From Ilumatobacter sp. (GTDB lineage: Bacteria; Actinomycetota; Acidimicrobiia; Acidimicrobiales; Ilumatobacteraceae), in contig REDU01000073.1 in the NCBI GenBank assembly GCA_007693335.1, positions 1-64,000 on the forward strand: a stretch of 64,000 nt of DNA, given 5' to 3'. Every line of letters starts with the position of its first letter. Within the stretch, counting starts at the first letter, position 1. A model generated the notes under the pieces. The model was not told where the DNA came from. It was given only the letters and a program-made list of their open reading frames with translations, and did not search any database. A program made the position numbers and the translations under genes. Shown piece by piece: positions 21,079 to 32,989 of this stretch.

Positions 21079-22029
21079 ATCGGTGGCACGACCGAGCGAC
21101 AGGCGTGCCGTCACCACGTCCTTGACCACCGTGAGCACCTCGGCCGGTCGCTTCGATGCGTACCAGCCGAGATACAGCAGCTCCCACCCGCACGCAGCTG
21201 CGGCCAGGTCACGCTGCTCGTCGAGCGGTTCAGCGTCGGGCCCGAAGTGGAACCTCCGACTGTGGGCCTCGAGACCCACCCGCGCCTCGGGGATCGCGAG
21301 ATCCACCCTGGCCACCGTTCGTCCGGACGTGTCGAGGATGCGGTACTGGGGAACCACGGACGGGAGCGCAGGGTCTTCGAGGCACATGGCGAGCAGCTCC
21401 TCGAACCAACTGTCGGGCACGCGACCTTCGTACGGGATGGCATCCAACGCCCGCCGGAGCCGACCTGATCCGCGTTGGCCGGGTCGGTGCAGGCGTTCGG
21501 CCGTCGAGCGGACCCACAGGAGACTGCAGCGTCGGCGGCGAACATCGGTGAGCGCTCTCCGCACCGCCCGATCGTCGACCACCGAACCGAGATCGACGAG
21601 GGTCCGGGCGAGACCGGTGGTCGGGATGCCATCCACCGTCACCACGTCGCTGGACGGAACCGACGCGATGTGGTGCACCAGCGTGGCATCGCCGTGCGGG
21701 AGGCGGAGCCGACGATCACGTTCGATGCTCACCTCCGGCACGGGCGTCACATCGAATCCGTCGAGGCGATGCAGATGGGCCGCAGCGCGGTGCGACGCGA
21801 CGGCACGCCTCGACCCGACGAGCGTGAGCACGCTGAGACGCTGGTGCCAGGTCTCGGGATGACCACGCAGGACGAGCACCCCGGCCACGACCTCGCGGAG
21901 GCGGTCACGTCGGACCGCGGTGGTGATCCGGCGGGCGTCGAATCCGACGGCGGCAGCCTGGCGGCGGGTGATGGCTCCGTGCTGAGAGGCTGCGAGCTCG
22001 GCAACGGCGCACCAGGCGTCGTCCGGCAT
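21073..22029 (-). CDS. AbiEi-like wHTH protein with nuclease-like C-terminus
   Basis: 318 residues. The N-terminus (about 1-60: A-I-T-R-R-Q-A-A-A-V-G, then R-R-I-T-T-A-V-R-R) is the winged-helix domain of type IV antitoxins (AbiEi). The C-terminus (about 225-300) resembles the DUF559/Vsr fold: VDLAIPEARVGLEAHSRRFH followed by D-E-Q-R. No AbiEii-type toxin gene is adjacent. TACGGT lies 7 nt before the ATG. Such solo proteins are frequent in actinobacteria and their function is unknown. Confidence 0.8.
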   Translation of the reverse strand: MPDDAWCAVAELAASQHGAITRRQAAAVGFDARRITTAVRRDRLREVVAGVLVLRGHPETWHQRLSVLTLVGSRRAVASHRAAAHLHRLDGFDVTPVPEVSIERDRRLRLPHGDATLVHHIASVPSSDVVTVDGIPTTGLARTLVDLGSVVDDRAVRRALTDVRRRRCSLLWVRSTAERLHRPGQRGSGRLRRALDAIPYEGRVPDSWFEELLAMCLEDPALPSVVPQYRILDTSGRTVARVDLAIPEARVGLEAHSRRFHFGPDAEPLDEQRDLAAAACGWELLYLGWYASKRPAEVLTVVKDVVTARLSLGRATDV

Positions 22030-22074
22030 GCACCCGACCGTACCGATGGGGTACGACAGCTCGACGCCAGCACG

Positions 22075-22120
22075 AAGTGTGACCTGACGATGCGAACCTC
22101 CGCGTCCTCAGGTCACGCTT
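22075..22120 (-). terminator. Terminator of ahcY
   Basis: AAGTGTGACCTGA (22075-22087) and TCAGGTCACGCTT (22108-22120): a 13-bp stem with one G-U-type mismatch and a 20-nt loop, 30 bp beyond the ahcY stop. Confidence 0.75.
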
Positions 22121-22149
22121 CGGGAGAGCCCGACGTCGAGCGACAGGGA

Positions 22150-23646
<1,497 letters not shown>

Positions 23647-23670
23647 GGCAGGTTCTCCTCCTGGATCGGA

Positions 23671-23702
23671 TCCAGAGTTCTGATGTTCCAGAGTTCTGAT
23701 GA
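23671..23702 (-). repeat. 16-bp direct repeat in the ahcY leader
   Basis: Two copies of TCCAGAGTTCTGATG plus one variable base, side by side, 24 bp before the ahcY start codon. They contain small inverted parts (CAGA...TCTG). A regulatory role is possible but not shown. Confidence 0.7.
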
Positions 23703-23782
23703 TGAGGAGCGAGCCGGGGCCTGCTGGCACCGATCGGGTCAGCCCGCGCCCTCTCAGCTTAGCGAACGGTCGTGCGTCCCCG

Positions 23783-23842
23783 GTCCAGGGGTCGCCAGTT
23801 CAGGGGTCGACAGTTCAGGGGTCGACGGTTCAGGGGCAGTCG
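23783..23842 (-). repeat. 15-bp tandem repeat spanning a stop codon
   Basis: Four units of GTTCAGGGGTCGACA type. On the coding strand each carries CCCTGAAC; because the period is a multiple of three, successive TGA codons are in frame behind the gene ending at 23830. Confidence 0.8.
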
Positions 23843-25311
23843 AGCTCGGTGCCGGCACCCTCGTCGGTGAGCACCACGGCGGCGGCATCGACCAGGTAGT
23901 GCACCGAGTGGTTGAAGTTGTAGACCCGCACCGAGTGCTGGTCGACGACTCCCTCGTCGCGCTGGCGCTGGCCGTAGCGGAACAGGGCGGCGTTGGGCAC
24001 GCTCTGGTCCTCGAAGATGTTCAGGTTCGAGGCCTCGGGTGGATCATCGTCGTCGAGCGCCGACGGGAAGACCGTGAGGTAGGAGTCGGCGTCGAACGAC
24101 TGGTCCCAGTCGTCGCGCCGCTCGAGGCCCGTGGCGGTGAGGTTGCCGAGGAACGCCGACTGCGGACCCACCCACTCCTCGCCGATCTTCACGTCGGCCA
24201 CGAAGCGGCAGAACGACCAGTCGTCGGCCATGCTCGGACCGAGCCGCAACGGCGGCACACCACCGATCTCCTGGCGGGTGTCGAGCACGCGGAACGGCTG
24301 GTTGAGCGGGATGACACGACCCTCGCGGGTGTCGGTCGGGCGGGGCTCGAGATAGGCAACCACGTCGACCACGAGGTTGGTGTCGCCCGCGGAGTTGTAG
24401 AGCCAGACGCTGCCGTCGGAACCCACCGGCACCATGACCAGGTTGGCCTTCACCTGTCCGGCCACCAGGTTGAGGTTGCTCGTGGTGGGCGGCACACCGT
24501 CGGCCGGGCGCTCGGGCACGACCGACACGAACGTGGCGGTGCTGTTCGGGCCCTGGTTGACGCCGGTGACGTTCACCAGCACACCGGTGATGGTGTCGCT
24601 GTCGGGCACGATGCCCGGGACCGGCGGGTTGAGCGAGTCGGCGCCGGCGATCGGCACCTGCACCGACTGGTCCGGGCCGATCGGTGTCGCGCCGAAGGTC
24701 GGGTTGCGGGAGTCGAAGATGCGGCCAGGACCCACGGGGATCAGCCGAGAGCCACTCTCCTGGAAGGTGCCCTTCGAGAACCACCCGAACGTGTCGATGA
24801 GGACGTGCGCCGTGCCCGAACCGCCCTCCGACACGAGACGGACGGTGATCTGGCCGTCGTCGCCCGGGGCCAGCACCGTCATGTTGGGGACGGTCTCGCC
24901 GGGACCGAAGTTGACGATGGACGATTCTCCCTCGACATCGCCGGTGCCGAACGCCCGCAGGTAACCGGGGGCGGTGGGCTCGACCACGGTGATGCTCACG
25001 GCCACCGCCAGCACCTGATCGTCGTCGATCATGTCGGGCAGTCCGCCCAGGCCGGACAGTGGGACATCGAAGGCCTGACCGGCGCCGGGCACCAGCGGCC
25101 GGGCACCGGCCTCGAGCACGTTGATGCCCGAGCGGGTGTCGAGCACCCGCTGGGGATCGAGGGGGTGGAACTCGCCACCGGCGCCCAGCACATCGGCTGC
25201 CGCCACCCTCCCCTGATCGGTGGACGTGGTCAGCAACGACACCGTACCGAGCACCGCGACGGCGGTGAGGACGGCGACGGAGCGACGGACGATGCGGCGC
25301 GGAGCAGACAC
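23830..25311 (-). CDS. Secreted protein with three RVLDTR-type repeats
   Basis: 493 residues. A signal peptide (R-R-S-V-A-V-L-T-A-V-A-V-L-G at about 9-22, then A-rich to AAADV) is followed by three homologous beta-rich modules of about 150 residues. They open with RVLDTRSG, RIFDSRNP and RVLDTRQE and close with VLIDTFGWF, LVVDVVAYL and YLVDAAAVV. Such modules occur in actinobacterial surface proteins; binding partner unknown. GTG 25311 is chosen since TACGAT lies 8 nt upstream. A GTG at 25338 would place the promoter inside the gene. Confidence 0.75.
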   Translation of the reverse strand: MSAPRRIVRRSVAVLTAVAVLGTVSLLTTSTDQGRVAAADVLGAGGEFHPLDPQRVLDTRSGINVLEAGARPLVPGAGQAFDVPLSGLGGLPDMIDDDQVLAVAVSITVVEPTAPGYLRAFGTGDVEGESSIVNFGPGETVPNMTVLAPGDDGQITVRLVSEGGSGTAHVLIDTFGWFSKGTFQESGSRLIPVGPGRIFDSRNPTFGATPIGPDQSVQVPIAGADSLNPPVPGIVPDSDTITGVLVNVTGVNQGPNSTATFVSVVPERPADGVPPTTSNLNLVAGQVKANLVMVPVGSDGSVWLYNSAGDTNLVVDVVAYLEPRPTDTREGRVIPLNQPFRVLDTRQEIGGVPPLRLGPSMADDWSFCRFVADVKIGEEWVGPQSAFLGNLTATGLERRDDWDQSFDADSYLTVFPSALDDDDPPEASNLNIFEDQSVPNAALFRYGQRQRDEGVVDQHSVRVYNFNHSVHYLVDAAAVVLTDEGAGTELDCP

Positions 25312-25319
25312 GAGGACAC

Positions 25320-25325
25320 ATCGTA
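25320..25325 (-). promoter_or_regulatory. -10 box TACGAT of the secreted-protein gene
   Basis: Plus-strand ATCGTA; 8 nt before GTG 25311. It selects that start. Confidence 0.5.
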
Positions 25326-25366
25326 ACCGATTCGTCACGGGACTGTCCGCGCGGGAGCGACCGCGC

Positions 25367-25603
25367 TCAGGTGTCGAAGGTGGGGCGCAGGCCCTCGCGC
25401 TCGATGAGCTCGGTGAGCCGAGCGTGCTCAGCGGCGTCGACCACGGTCGACTCCTCGGGCAGCATCACCGGGATGTCGTCGCGGATCTCGTACCGGCGCT
25501 GCTGGCGCGGGTTGTACAGGATCGACTCGGACTCGACGTGCACGAGTGGGCCCTTGTCGATCGGGCAGGCGAGGAGTTCGAGCAGTGCGGGATCGAGGGC
25601 CAT
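25367..25603 (-). CDS. Trm112-family small zinc-ribbon protein
   Basis: 78 residues: LLELLACPIDKGPL near 8-21, then beta hairpins with Y-E-I-R-D-D-I-P-V-M-L-P-E-E, the standard Trm112/YcaR sequence. Only one Cys is kept, so it probably does not bind zinc. Eukaryotic Trm112 activates methyltransferases; the bacterial role is not settled. It sits between manB and the secreted-protein gene, as in other actinobacteria where it follows manB. Confidence 0.88.
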   Translation of the reverse strand: MALDPALLELLACPIDKGPLVHVESESILYNPRQQRRYEIRDDIPVMLPEESTVVDAAEHARLTELIEREGLRPTFDT

Positions 25604-25665
25604 GAGGTCTCCGGACGGGATCGTGACGAGAATGCGGACGGGGCGGCGGACGGGATCCGGACCGG

Positions 25666-27021
25666 TCAGGACCGGGTGATGGACGCGAGCAGGTCGGCCA
25701 CGTAGCGGTCGCAGTCGTCGCGCGTCGAGGCCTCGAGGTTCAGGCGCAACAGCGGCTCGGTGTTGGACGGGCGCAGGTTGAACCACCACGAGCCGCAGTC
25801 GACGGTGAGTCCGTCGAGGCGGTCCTGGGCGAAGTCGGCGTACTCCTCGCTGATGTCGTCGATCACGGCGAGCGCGTCGTCGACCTGGGTGTTGATCTCA
25901 CCACTGGCGGCGTAGCGCTCGAACGGCTTGCGCAGCACCGACAGGTCCTGCTCGGTCCGGCAGAGCTCGTCGATCACGAGGAGCGAGGCGATCAGGCCGC
26001 TGTCGGCGTTGTAGTTGCGGGCGAAGTAGTAGTGCGCCGAGTGCTCGCCACCGAACAGCGCCCCGGTGTCGGCCATCATCTCCTTGATGTACGAGTGGCC
26101 CACCCGGGTACGGACCGGGATGCCACCGTGCTCTCGCACCGTCTCGGGCACGGACCGGGAGCAGATCAGGTTGTGGAGCACCGTCGAGCCCGGGTTCGTG
26201 CGGAGCACCGCGGCCGCGAGGATGGCGGTGGTGGTGGAACCGCTGAGGCCGTTGCCGGTCTCGTCGACCACGAACACCCGGTCGGCGTCACCGTCGAACG
26301 CGAGACCGATGTCGAACCCGCCCGACACCACCCGCGCCCGGAGGTCACGCTGGTTCGCGGGCTGCAACGGATCGGCCGGATGGTTCGGGAACGAACCGTC
26401 GAGCTCGCCGTACATCACCTCGAGCTCGATCATGTCGAGCCGCTCGAACACGGCGGGCACCACGAGCCCACCCATGCCGTTCGCGGTGTCGGCCACGACC
26501 TTCATCGGGCGGAACGTGCTCGGATCGACGAACGAGAGCACGTGCTCCACGAACTGATCGAGCATGTCACGCTCGGAGCGTCGACCCCTGGCCGGACCTG
26601 CGACGGGGCCGCTACCCGCCAGCACGGCCGCTGCCGTGTCGCGGATCGTGGCCAGGCCGGTCTCGATGCCGATCGGCTTCGCGCCGCTGCGACAGAACTT
26701 GACCCCGTTGTACTGCGCCGGGTTGTGCGAGGCCGTGAACATCGCGCCCGGCGAGTCGAGCGCACCGGCGGCGAAGTAGAGCAGATCGGTGGAGGCGAGC
26801 CCGAGGTCGATCACGTCGACCCCCTGACCGGTCACACCGGCGGAGAACGCCTCGACCAGTTCGGGGCCGGTCGGACGCATGTCGCGGGCGACGAGCACCG
26901 AGTCGGACTGGGAGTACTGGGCGAAGCCGACACCGAGGGCATGGGCCACGTCAGCATCGAGCTGATCGGGCACCGTGCCTCGGATGTCGTACGCCTTGAC
27001 GATGAGATCGAGGACAGTCAT
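25666..27021 (-). CDS. manB: Phosphomannomutase / phosphoglucomutase
   Basis: Interconverts mannose 6-phosphate and mannose 1-phosphate. 451 residues of the four-domain alpha-D-phosphohexomutase fold: phosphoserine loop TASHNP (96-101), metal loop FDGDADR near 243, sugar loop GEHSAHYYF near 321 and phosphate-binding RPSNTEPLLRL near the C-terminus. It feeds GDP-mannose and GDP-fucose made by genes further right. manA is not in the window. Confidence 0.94.
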   Translation of the reverse strand: MTVLDLIVKAYDIRGTVPDQLDADVAHALGVGFAQYSQSDSVLVARDMRPTGPELVEAFSAGVTGQGVDVIDLGLASTDLLYFAAGALDSPGAMFTASHNPAQYNGVKFCRSGAKPIGIETGLATIRDTAAAVLAGSGPVAGPARGRRSERDMLDQFVEHVLSFVDPSTFRPMKVVADTANGMGGLVVPAVFERLDMIELEVMYGELDGSFPNHPADPLQPANQRDLRARVVSGGFDIGLAFDGDADRVFVVDETGNGLSGSTTTAILAAAVLRTNPGSTVLHNLICSRSVPETVREHGGIPVRTRVGHSYIKEMMADTGALFGGEHSAHYYFARNYNADSGLIASLLVIDELCRTEQDLSVLRKPFERYAASGEINTQVDDALAVIDDISEEYADFAQDRLDGLTVDCGSWWFNLRPSNTEPLLRLNLEASTRDDCDRYVADLLASITRS

Positions 27022-27035
27022 GACGGGGCATCACG

Positions 27036-29699
27036 CTAGCGGTCGGGGCCGCGGCCACCTCCCGGCGCGGGATCCGAGGTGTCGCCGGGTACACCCACCG
27101 GCGACTCCTCGTCGATGACCGGCTCGTCGATGACCGGCTCGTCGATGACCGGCTCGTCGATGACCGGCTCGTCGGTGGGTCGGGACCAGCCGCCGGGCGT
27201 CTCGCTCGCGAACACGAGGTCGCCTTGCCGGCGCCACACCACGCACAGCACGATGCCGCCCAGGGCGAGGAGCCAGAACACCCAGTCGGCCGTGCTCCGA
27301 CCGAACGTCATCTCGACGGTGGTGTCGGTGGGGACCACCACCATCATGTTGGGGGCGATGCGGTACGGACCGTCGGCGCCCGAGGCCCGCCAGTTCGGGA
27401 AATAGCTGACCCGCACCAGGACCGGCACGCCCACCTGGTCGACGCTGAACGACAGCGACTGCTGTTCGATCTGCACGTCGGAGATCGTGACCGGTGGCAA
27501 CGGCACCTGCTCGATCGGGTCGGCGGGCACCACGATGTCGACACGCGGTCCGTTCGGGTCGCCGGGGCCGAGTCGACGGGCCTCGTCGACCACCACGTCG
27601 ATCCGCTGCCACGAGTCGGGCCCGCTGTCGGCGGGCATCGCCGCCCACTCGTCGCGCTGCTGGAACCAGCTCGTACCGAGTTCGAGGTGCCGTTCGCGCT
27701 GATCGCCGGGACGCGATCCGACCACCACCGGCTGCACCTCGAGCGCCTGCACCACGTCGGAGTCGGCCACCAGGTAGATGTCCCACGGACCCGATGAGGC
27801 GATGAAGCTCAGCTCGGGCTGGGCCGCCGCCTGCGCCTTGGCCGCCTCGGTGCGCACCATCACGTACCGCACCCCGAGCGACTGGAGGTGGGGCACACCC
27901 ACCGATGCGTCGTTGTCGACGTAGCGCAGCTCACGCACCGGGTTCGACGACCGCTCCGACATCGCCGCCGTGGTCAGGAAGTGGTACGGCGTGGTGCCGG
28001 ACGCCTCGAAGAACAGCCCCTCCATCGAGCCGATGCAGCCATCGGTCCAGTGCGGCAGGAGCATCAGCGCCATCGTGGTGCCGTACCGCCCGTTGTCGGG
28101 ATTGTTCTCCCACAGCGCGCGACCACAGCCGAGCTCGGGATCGAGACCGATGCGCTCCATGGTGCGAACCACCTCGTAGTACTCGGCGTAGAACTCACCG
28201 CGACCCTCGTACCCGAGGAAGTTGTACCGGGCCCAACCGTCACCCTGGGCATCGGTGTTGGTCGGGGTGGCGCTGAACGGCCCCCAGGCGTAGACCGGGG
28301 TCTCTCCGGCGCGGACCTCCTTGAGCCCACCTCCGGGGAGCACCTGGAACATCCACCCGAGCACCACGAGCACGCCGAGCGCCGTGATGCTCGCGAACAC
28401 CGTGGACGCCACGGTGCCGGCCCGTTCGCTGGCCCGCCGATCGCGAACGGCGTTCCACACCAGGGTGAAGGTCTCGACGATGCCGATCATCATCAGCAGG
28501 TAGCGCACGAGGTAGAGGAACGGCAGCAACCGCGGGTTCCACAGCAGGCCGATCACCGGGAGGCTGTCGCGGGTGAGGTAGACCAGCGCCACGAGCGCCA
28601 GCCCGATGATGCCGAGCGCCGCGCCGGTGAGATGGCGGCGCATCACGCACGCCGCGAAGCCGATGACGGCGAACGTGGTGATCAGCACGTTGAGCGGCGC
28701 CGTGAGCGGGAAGAACATCAGCCAGAACGAGTCGGTGCGACCGTCGAGCGTGCCCTGCGGCCGGAACCCGTACTTCATGTCGGTCATGTAGGCGTGGTCG
28801 AGCAGGAACGGTCCGACCCACCAGATCGACAGCAAGAACGCGGTGAGGCCCACCGTGAGCGCGTAGACCAGTCGCTGACGGTCGAGCCAGACCAGCACGA
28901 TGACGAACGCTGCCAACAGCACGAAGATCGCGACGATGCCGTGCGACACCGCCGACGCCGCGATCAGCACCGAGGCCCACACCCGGTACCGCCCCGTCCG
29001 CAATCCCGCCGCGAGCACGCCCAACCCGAGCATCCCGATCGACAGCGAGATGGAGAACGAGAACTCGCCGGCCATGGTCGACTTGAGGTTGCCGCCGTAG
29101 ATGCTGAAGCTCTCGTCGAGCGCGAACGCGAGTCCACCGAAGGCGAACAGCTCGGGGATCGGGTAGCGGAACGCCGCCAGCCGCCCGAACGCCCAGCAGG
29201 CGGCAGGGAGCGTGATGAGACCGGCGACGCCCACCAGCTTCATCGCCACGCCGTACGGGAACACCACGTCGAGAGCCACGATCGCGATGGCCGGGAGCAC
29301 CATGTAGAAGCGGTACGCCGGCATGCCGGCGTACCAGTCCATGCTCCACCCGTTGAGGCGCAGGCTCGGCAACAGATGATCACGGAGGAACGCCGGCCCC
29401 CAGACGTGGGCGCCGAAGTCACCACCGGTGGGCGTGGTGTCCGCGAACACGAGGTCCCGCGACGGCGAGAGCGGGTTGAAGTGGACGACGTTCATCATGA
29501 TCGCCGTCGTGGTGATCAGCGCGAACGCCGTGAACGACACCTGGATGATGCGGGTGTTGGTCCAGTCGGCCCGGGCCCAGGCGACCGGTCGCCGCACGAT
29601 CCGCCGGCCGACCCGCCGCACGAACGGATCATCGGACCCGGCTTCCGGATCGGGGTCGGATCCGGCGGGGGGACCGGTGTGCTCGCTCACGGACGTCAT
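27036..29699 (-). CDS. Very large polytopic membrane protein, YfhO/GT-C-like
   Basis: 887 residues. A short cytoplasmic N-terminus is followed by a first TM near 50-70 and a loop with conserved acids (F-G-A-H-V-W-G and D-W-Y-A-G-M-P-A-Y). About a dozen TMs run to near 470, then an extracytoplasmic domain of about 270 residues, a last TM near 840 and a cytoplasmic tail with four EPVID units. This resembles the 6-pyruvoyl-tetrahydropterin-synthase-related/YfhO membrane proteins, possibly GT-C glycosyltransferases. ATG 29699 is used; GTG 29762 overlaps the upstream stop (GTGA) and would add 21 residues. Confidence 0.75.
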   Translation of the reverse strand: MTSVSEHTGPPAGSDPDPEAGSDDPFVRRVGRRIVRRPVAWARADWTNTRIIQVSFTAFALITTTAIMMNVVHFNPLSPSRDLVFADTTPTGGDFGAHVWGPAFLRDHLLPSLRLNGWSMDWYAGMPAYRFYMVLPAIAIVALDVVFPYGVAMKLVGVAGLITLPAACWAFGRLAAFRYPIPELFAFGGLAFALDESFSIYGGNLKSTMAGEFSFSISLSIGMLGLGVLAAGLRTGRYRVWASVLIAASAVSHGIVAIFVLLAAFVIVLVWLDRQRLVYALTVGLTAFLLSIWWVGPFLLDHAYMTDMKYGFRPQGTLDGRTDSFWLMFFPLTAPLNVLITTFAVIGFAACVMRRHLTGAALGIIGLALVALVYLTRDSLPVIGLLWNPRLLPFLYLVRYLLMMIGIVETFTLVWNAVRDRRASERAGTVASTVFASITALGVLVVLGWMFQVLPGGGLKEVRAGETPVYAWGPFSATPTNTDAQGDGWARYNFLGYEGRGEFYAEYYEVVRTMERIGLDPELGCGRALWENNPDNGRYGTTMALMLLPHWTDGCIGSMEGLFFEASGTTPYHFLTTAAMSERSSNPVRELRYVDNDASVGVPHLQSLGVRYVMVRTEAAKAQAAAQPELSFIASSGPWDIYLVADSDVVQALEVQPVVVGSRPGDQRERHLELGTSWFQQRDEWAAMPADSGPDSWQRIDVVVDEARRLGPGDPNGPRVDIVVPADPIEQVPLPPVTISDVQIEQQSLSFSVDQVGVPVLVRVSYFPNWRASGADGPYRIAPNMMVVVPTDTTVEMTFGRSTADWVFWLLALGGIVLCVVWRRQGDLVFASETPGGWSRPTDEPVIDEPVIDEPVIDEPVIDEESPVGVPGDTSDPAPGGGRGPDR
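27111..27170 (-). repeat. 15-bp tandem repeat encoding EPVID units
   Basis: Four exact copies of GTCGATGACCGGCTC (plus strand), in frame, making a four-fold acidic pentapeptide in the cytoplasmic tail of the large membrane protein. Confidence 0.92.
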
Positions 29700-29758
29700 C
29701 GGGGACCCATCTTGGCAGTTGGTCCCGTACTCGGCGGTTGGTCGTGGGGTCTCCGGGG

Positions 29759-30490
29759 TCACGACGGCCACACCACCAGCAGCGCGGTGGCGTTGAACGC
29801 CGCATGGGCGATCATCGCCGTGGCGAGCCGTCCGGTCACCAGCAGACACGCACCGAACACCAGGCCGGCCACGAACAGCCCGGGGAGCTCGAGGAGCCGG
29901 AAGTGGATCACGGCGAACCACAGCGACGCCGCCACCAGGGCCAGCGGCTCACTGATCCGTGCGGCCAGCGACCGCTGGATCAGACCGCGATAGACCAGCT
30001 CCTCGACCAGCGGGGCACCCACCACCACCAACACCGCCAGCAGCAACAACGACGAGTCGCCGGCCACGTCGACCAGATCGCGGGTGCGTTCCTCGAGGCG
30101 GTCGGCGGTGAACGTGTCGGACCAGATCGATCGGAGCGGCACGTACGCCACCGGCACGATGACGAGTTGCGTGAGCACACCGATCGGGATCGCCACCAGA
30201 TCACGCCCGTCGAAGGCCACGGCGTAGTCGGCCCGGAAGTCGCCCGAACCGACACGCTGGGCCACCACCCAGAGCATCGCGAGATACGCCATCCAGGATG
30301 CGAAGAGGGCCACGGCGAGGATCCGGATCGAGCTCGGGAACTCATCGGCCGACTCACCCGTCACGGCCAACACCGACGTGATGAGGAGTTGCGCCACCAC
30401 CCAGGCGGCGAGCCACGCGACCGCGGCAACGCCGATCGCCACGGGGGCACGACCGCGACGCACGGTGAGACCTTCGGACAGGCCGGGCAC
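29759..30490 (-). CDS. CPBP-family intramembrane metalloprotease
   Basis: 243 residues, about seven TMs, with the three Abi/CAAX-protease motifs: EELVYRG (EEx3R), FAVIHF (Fx3H) and HAAFN (Hx3N). Substrate unknown. GTG 30490 follows TAGCCT by 7 nt. It may be the promoter-proximal gene of the run toward manB, since its stop overlaps a possible start of the next gene. Confidence 0.88.
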   Translation of the reverse strand: MPGLSEGLTVRRGRAPVAIGVAAVAWLAAWVVAQLLITSVLAVTGESADEFPSSIRILAVALFASWMAYLAMLWVVAQRVGSGDFRADYAVAFDGRDLVAIPIGVLTQLVIVPVAYVPLRSIWSDTFTADRLEERTRDLVDVAGDSSLLLLAVLVVVGAPLVEELVYRGLIQRSLAARISEPLALVAASLWFAVIHFRLLELPGLFVAGLVFGACLLVTGRLATAMIAHAAFNATALLVVWPS

Positions 30491-30547
30491 CGGGGCGAGG
30501 CTACCGGTGACGCGGGACGAGCAGGGATCGGGTCGCCGGCGGGACGC

Positions 30548-30583
30548 TCAGATCCGCCGTCAGATCCGCCGTCAGATCCGCCG
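30548..30583. repeat. 12-bp tandem repeat between CPBP and DUF3499 genes
   Basis: Three exact copies of TCAGATCCGCCG just beyond the 3' end of the DUF3499 gene. Confidence 0.85.
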
Positions 30584-30588
30584 GCTGC

Positions 30589-30813
30589 TCAGACGGCGAT
30601 CAGCGACGCGTCGGCATCGGCCCGGCGCCGGTCACGGAGCTGCCACCCACGGGGAACCGTGAGACGACCCGCGTGTCGGTCGCAGAGGTCGTAGGCGTGC
30701 GGATCGCGCTCGTCGCTGAGGTGGTCGAGCCATACCTGGGCGCGGCCGTACTGATAGCTCAGCGTGACCGCTGCCGCCTCGGCGCACCCTGTCCGTGAAC
30801 ACTGCCTCCGCAC
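30589..30813 (-). CDS. DUF3499 family protein
   Basis: 74 residues. VRRQCSRTGCAEAAAVTLSYQYG opens the family pattern, followed by D-P-H-A-Y-D-L-C-D-R-H-A-G-R-L-T-V-P-R-G-W in the middle. Four conserved Cys/His residues suggest a small zinc-binding domain. GTG 30813 is chosen because TACGAT lies exactly 7 nt upstream and the family begins here. In other actinobacteria this gene lies next to manB and whiB2; whiB2 is missing from this window. Function unknown. Confidence 0.85.
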   Translation of the reverse strand: MRRQCSRTGCAEAAAVTLSYQYGRAQVWLDHLSDERDPHAYDLCDRHAGRLTVPRGWQLRDRRRADADASLIAV

Positions 30814-30820
30814 AGCGTCG

Positions 30821-30826
30821 ATCGTA
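30821..30826 (-). promoter_or_regulatory. -10 box TACGAT of the DUF3499 gene
   Basis: Plus-strand ATCGTA, 7 nt before GTG 30813; removes a spurious 49-residue N-terminal extension. Confidence 0.55.
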
Positions 30827-30986
30827 CGGGACGCAGACGCGTCGATCGTGGACCTCCTGCCACCAGCACCATGTCGGGCCCGACCCTTCCCCACGACACG
30901 GACGGGTCCGCTGACGACCCCGGGGCCGTGACGTGTGACCCGGTTCACGAGCACCGCCACGATCTGTCGTGACGGGCGGTTGGCCG

Positions 30987-30992
30987 TAGCAT
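30987..30992 (+). promoter_or_regulatory. -10 box TAGCAT of ftsH
   Basis: Ends 6 nt before ATG 30999. The rest of the 185-bp gap shows no other clear element. Confidence 0.5.
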
Positions 30993-30998
30993 GTGACC

Positions 30999-32954
<1,956 letters not shown>

Positions 32955-32960
<6 letters not shown>

Positions 32961-32989
32961 CGGGGGCGGCGCCCGGCGCCGGATCAGGT
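32955..32989. terminator. Bidirectional hairpin at the ftsH / thioredoxin-like junction
   Basis: Outer arms ACCTGA (32955-32960) and TCAGGT (32984-32989) hold the two stop codons. They enclose a perfect inner palindrome CGGCGCC-C-GGCGCCG. Confidence 0.65.

Noticed and set aside
21073-22029. Complete type IV toxin-antitoxin pair
   Set aside because: Only the AbiEi-like half is present; neighbours are a YczE-like gene and ahcY.
23650-23765. SAH, SAM-I/IV or TPP riboswitch in the ahcY leader
   Set aside because: Some short matches (CTGAGA, GCCCCGGCT) but the conserved cores of these classes (GGCAACC, GAACCTGATC, or the SAH motif) are missing.
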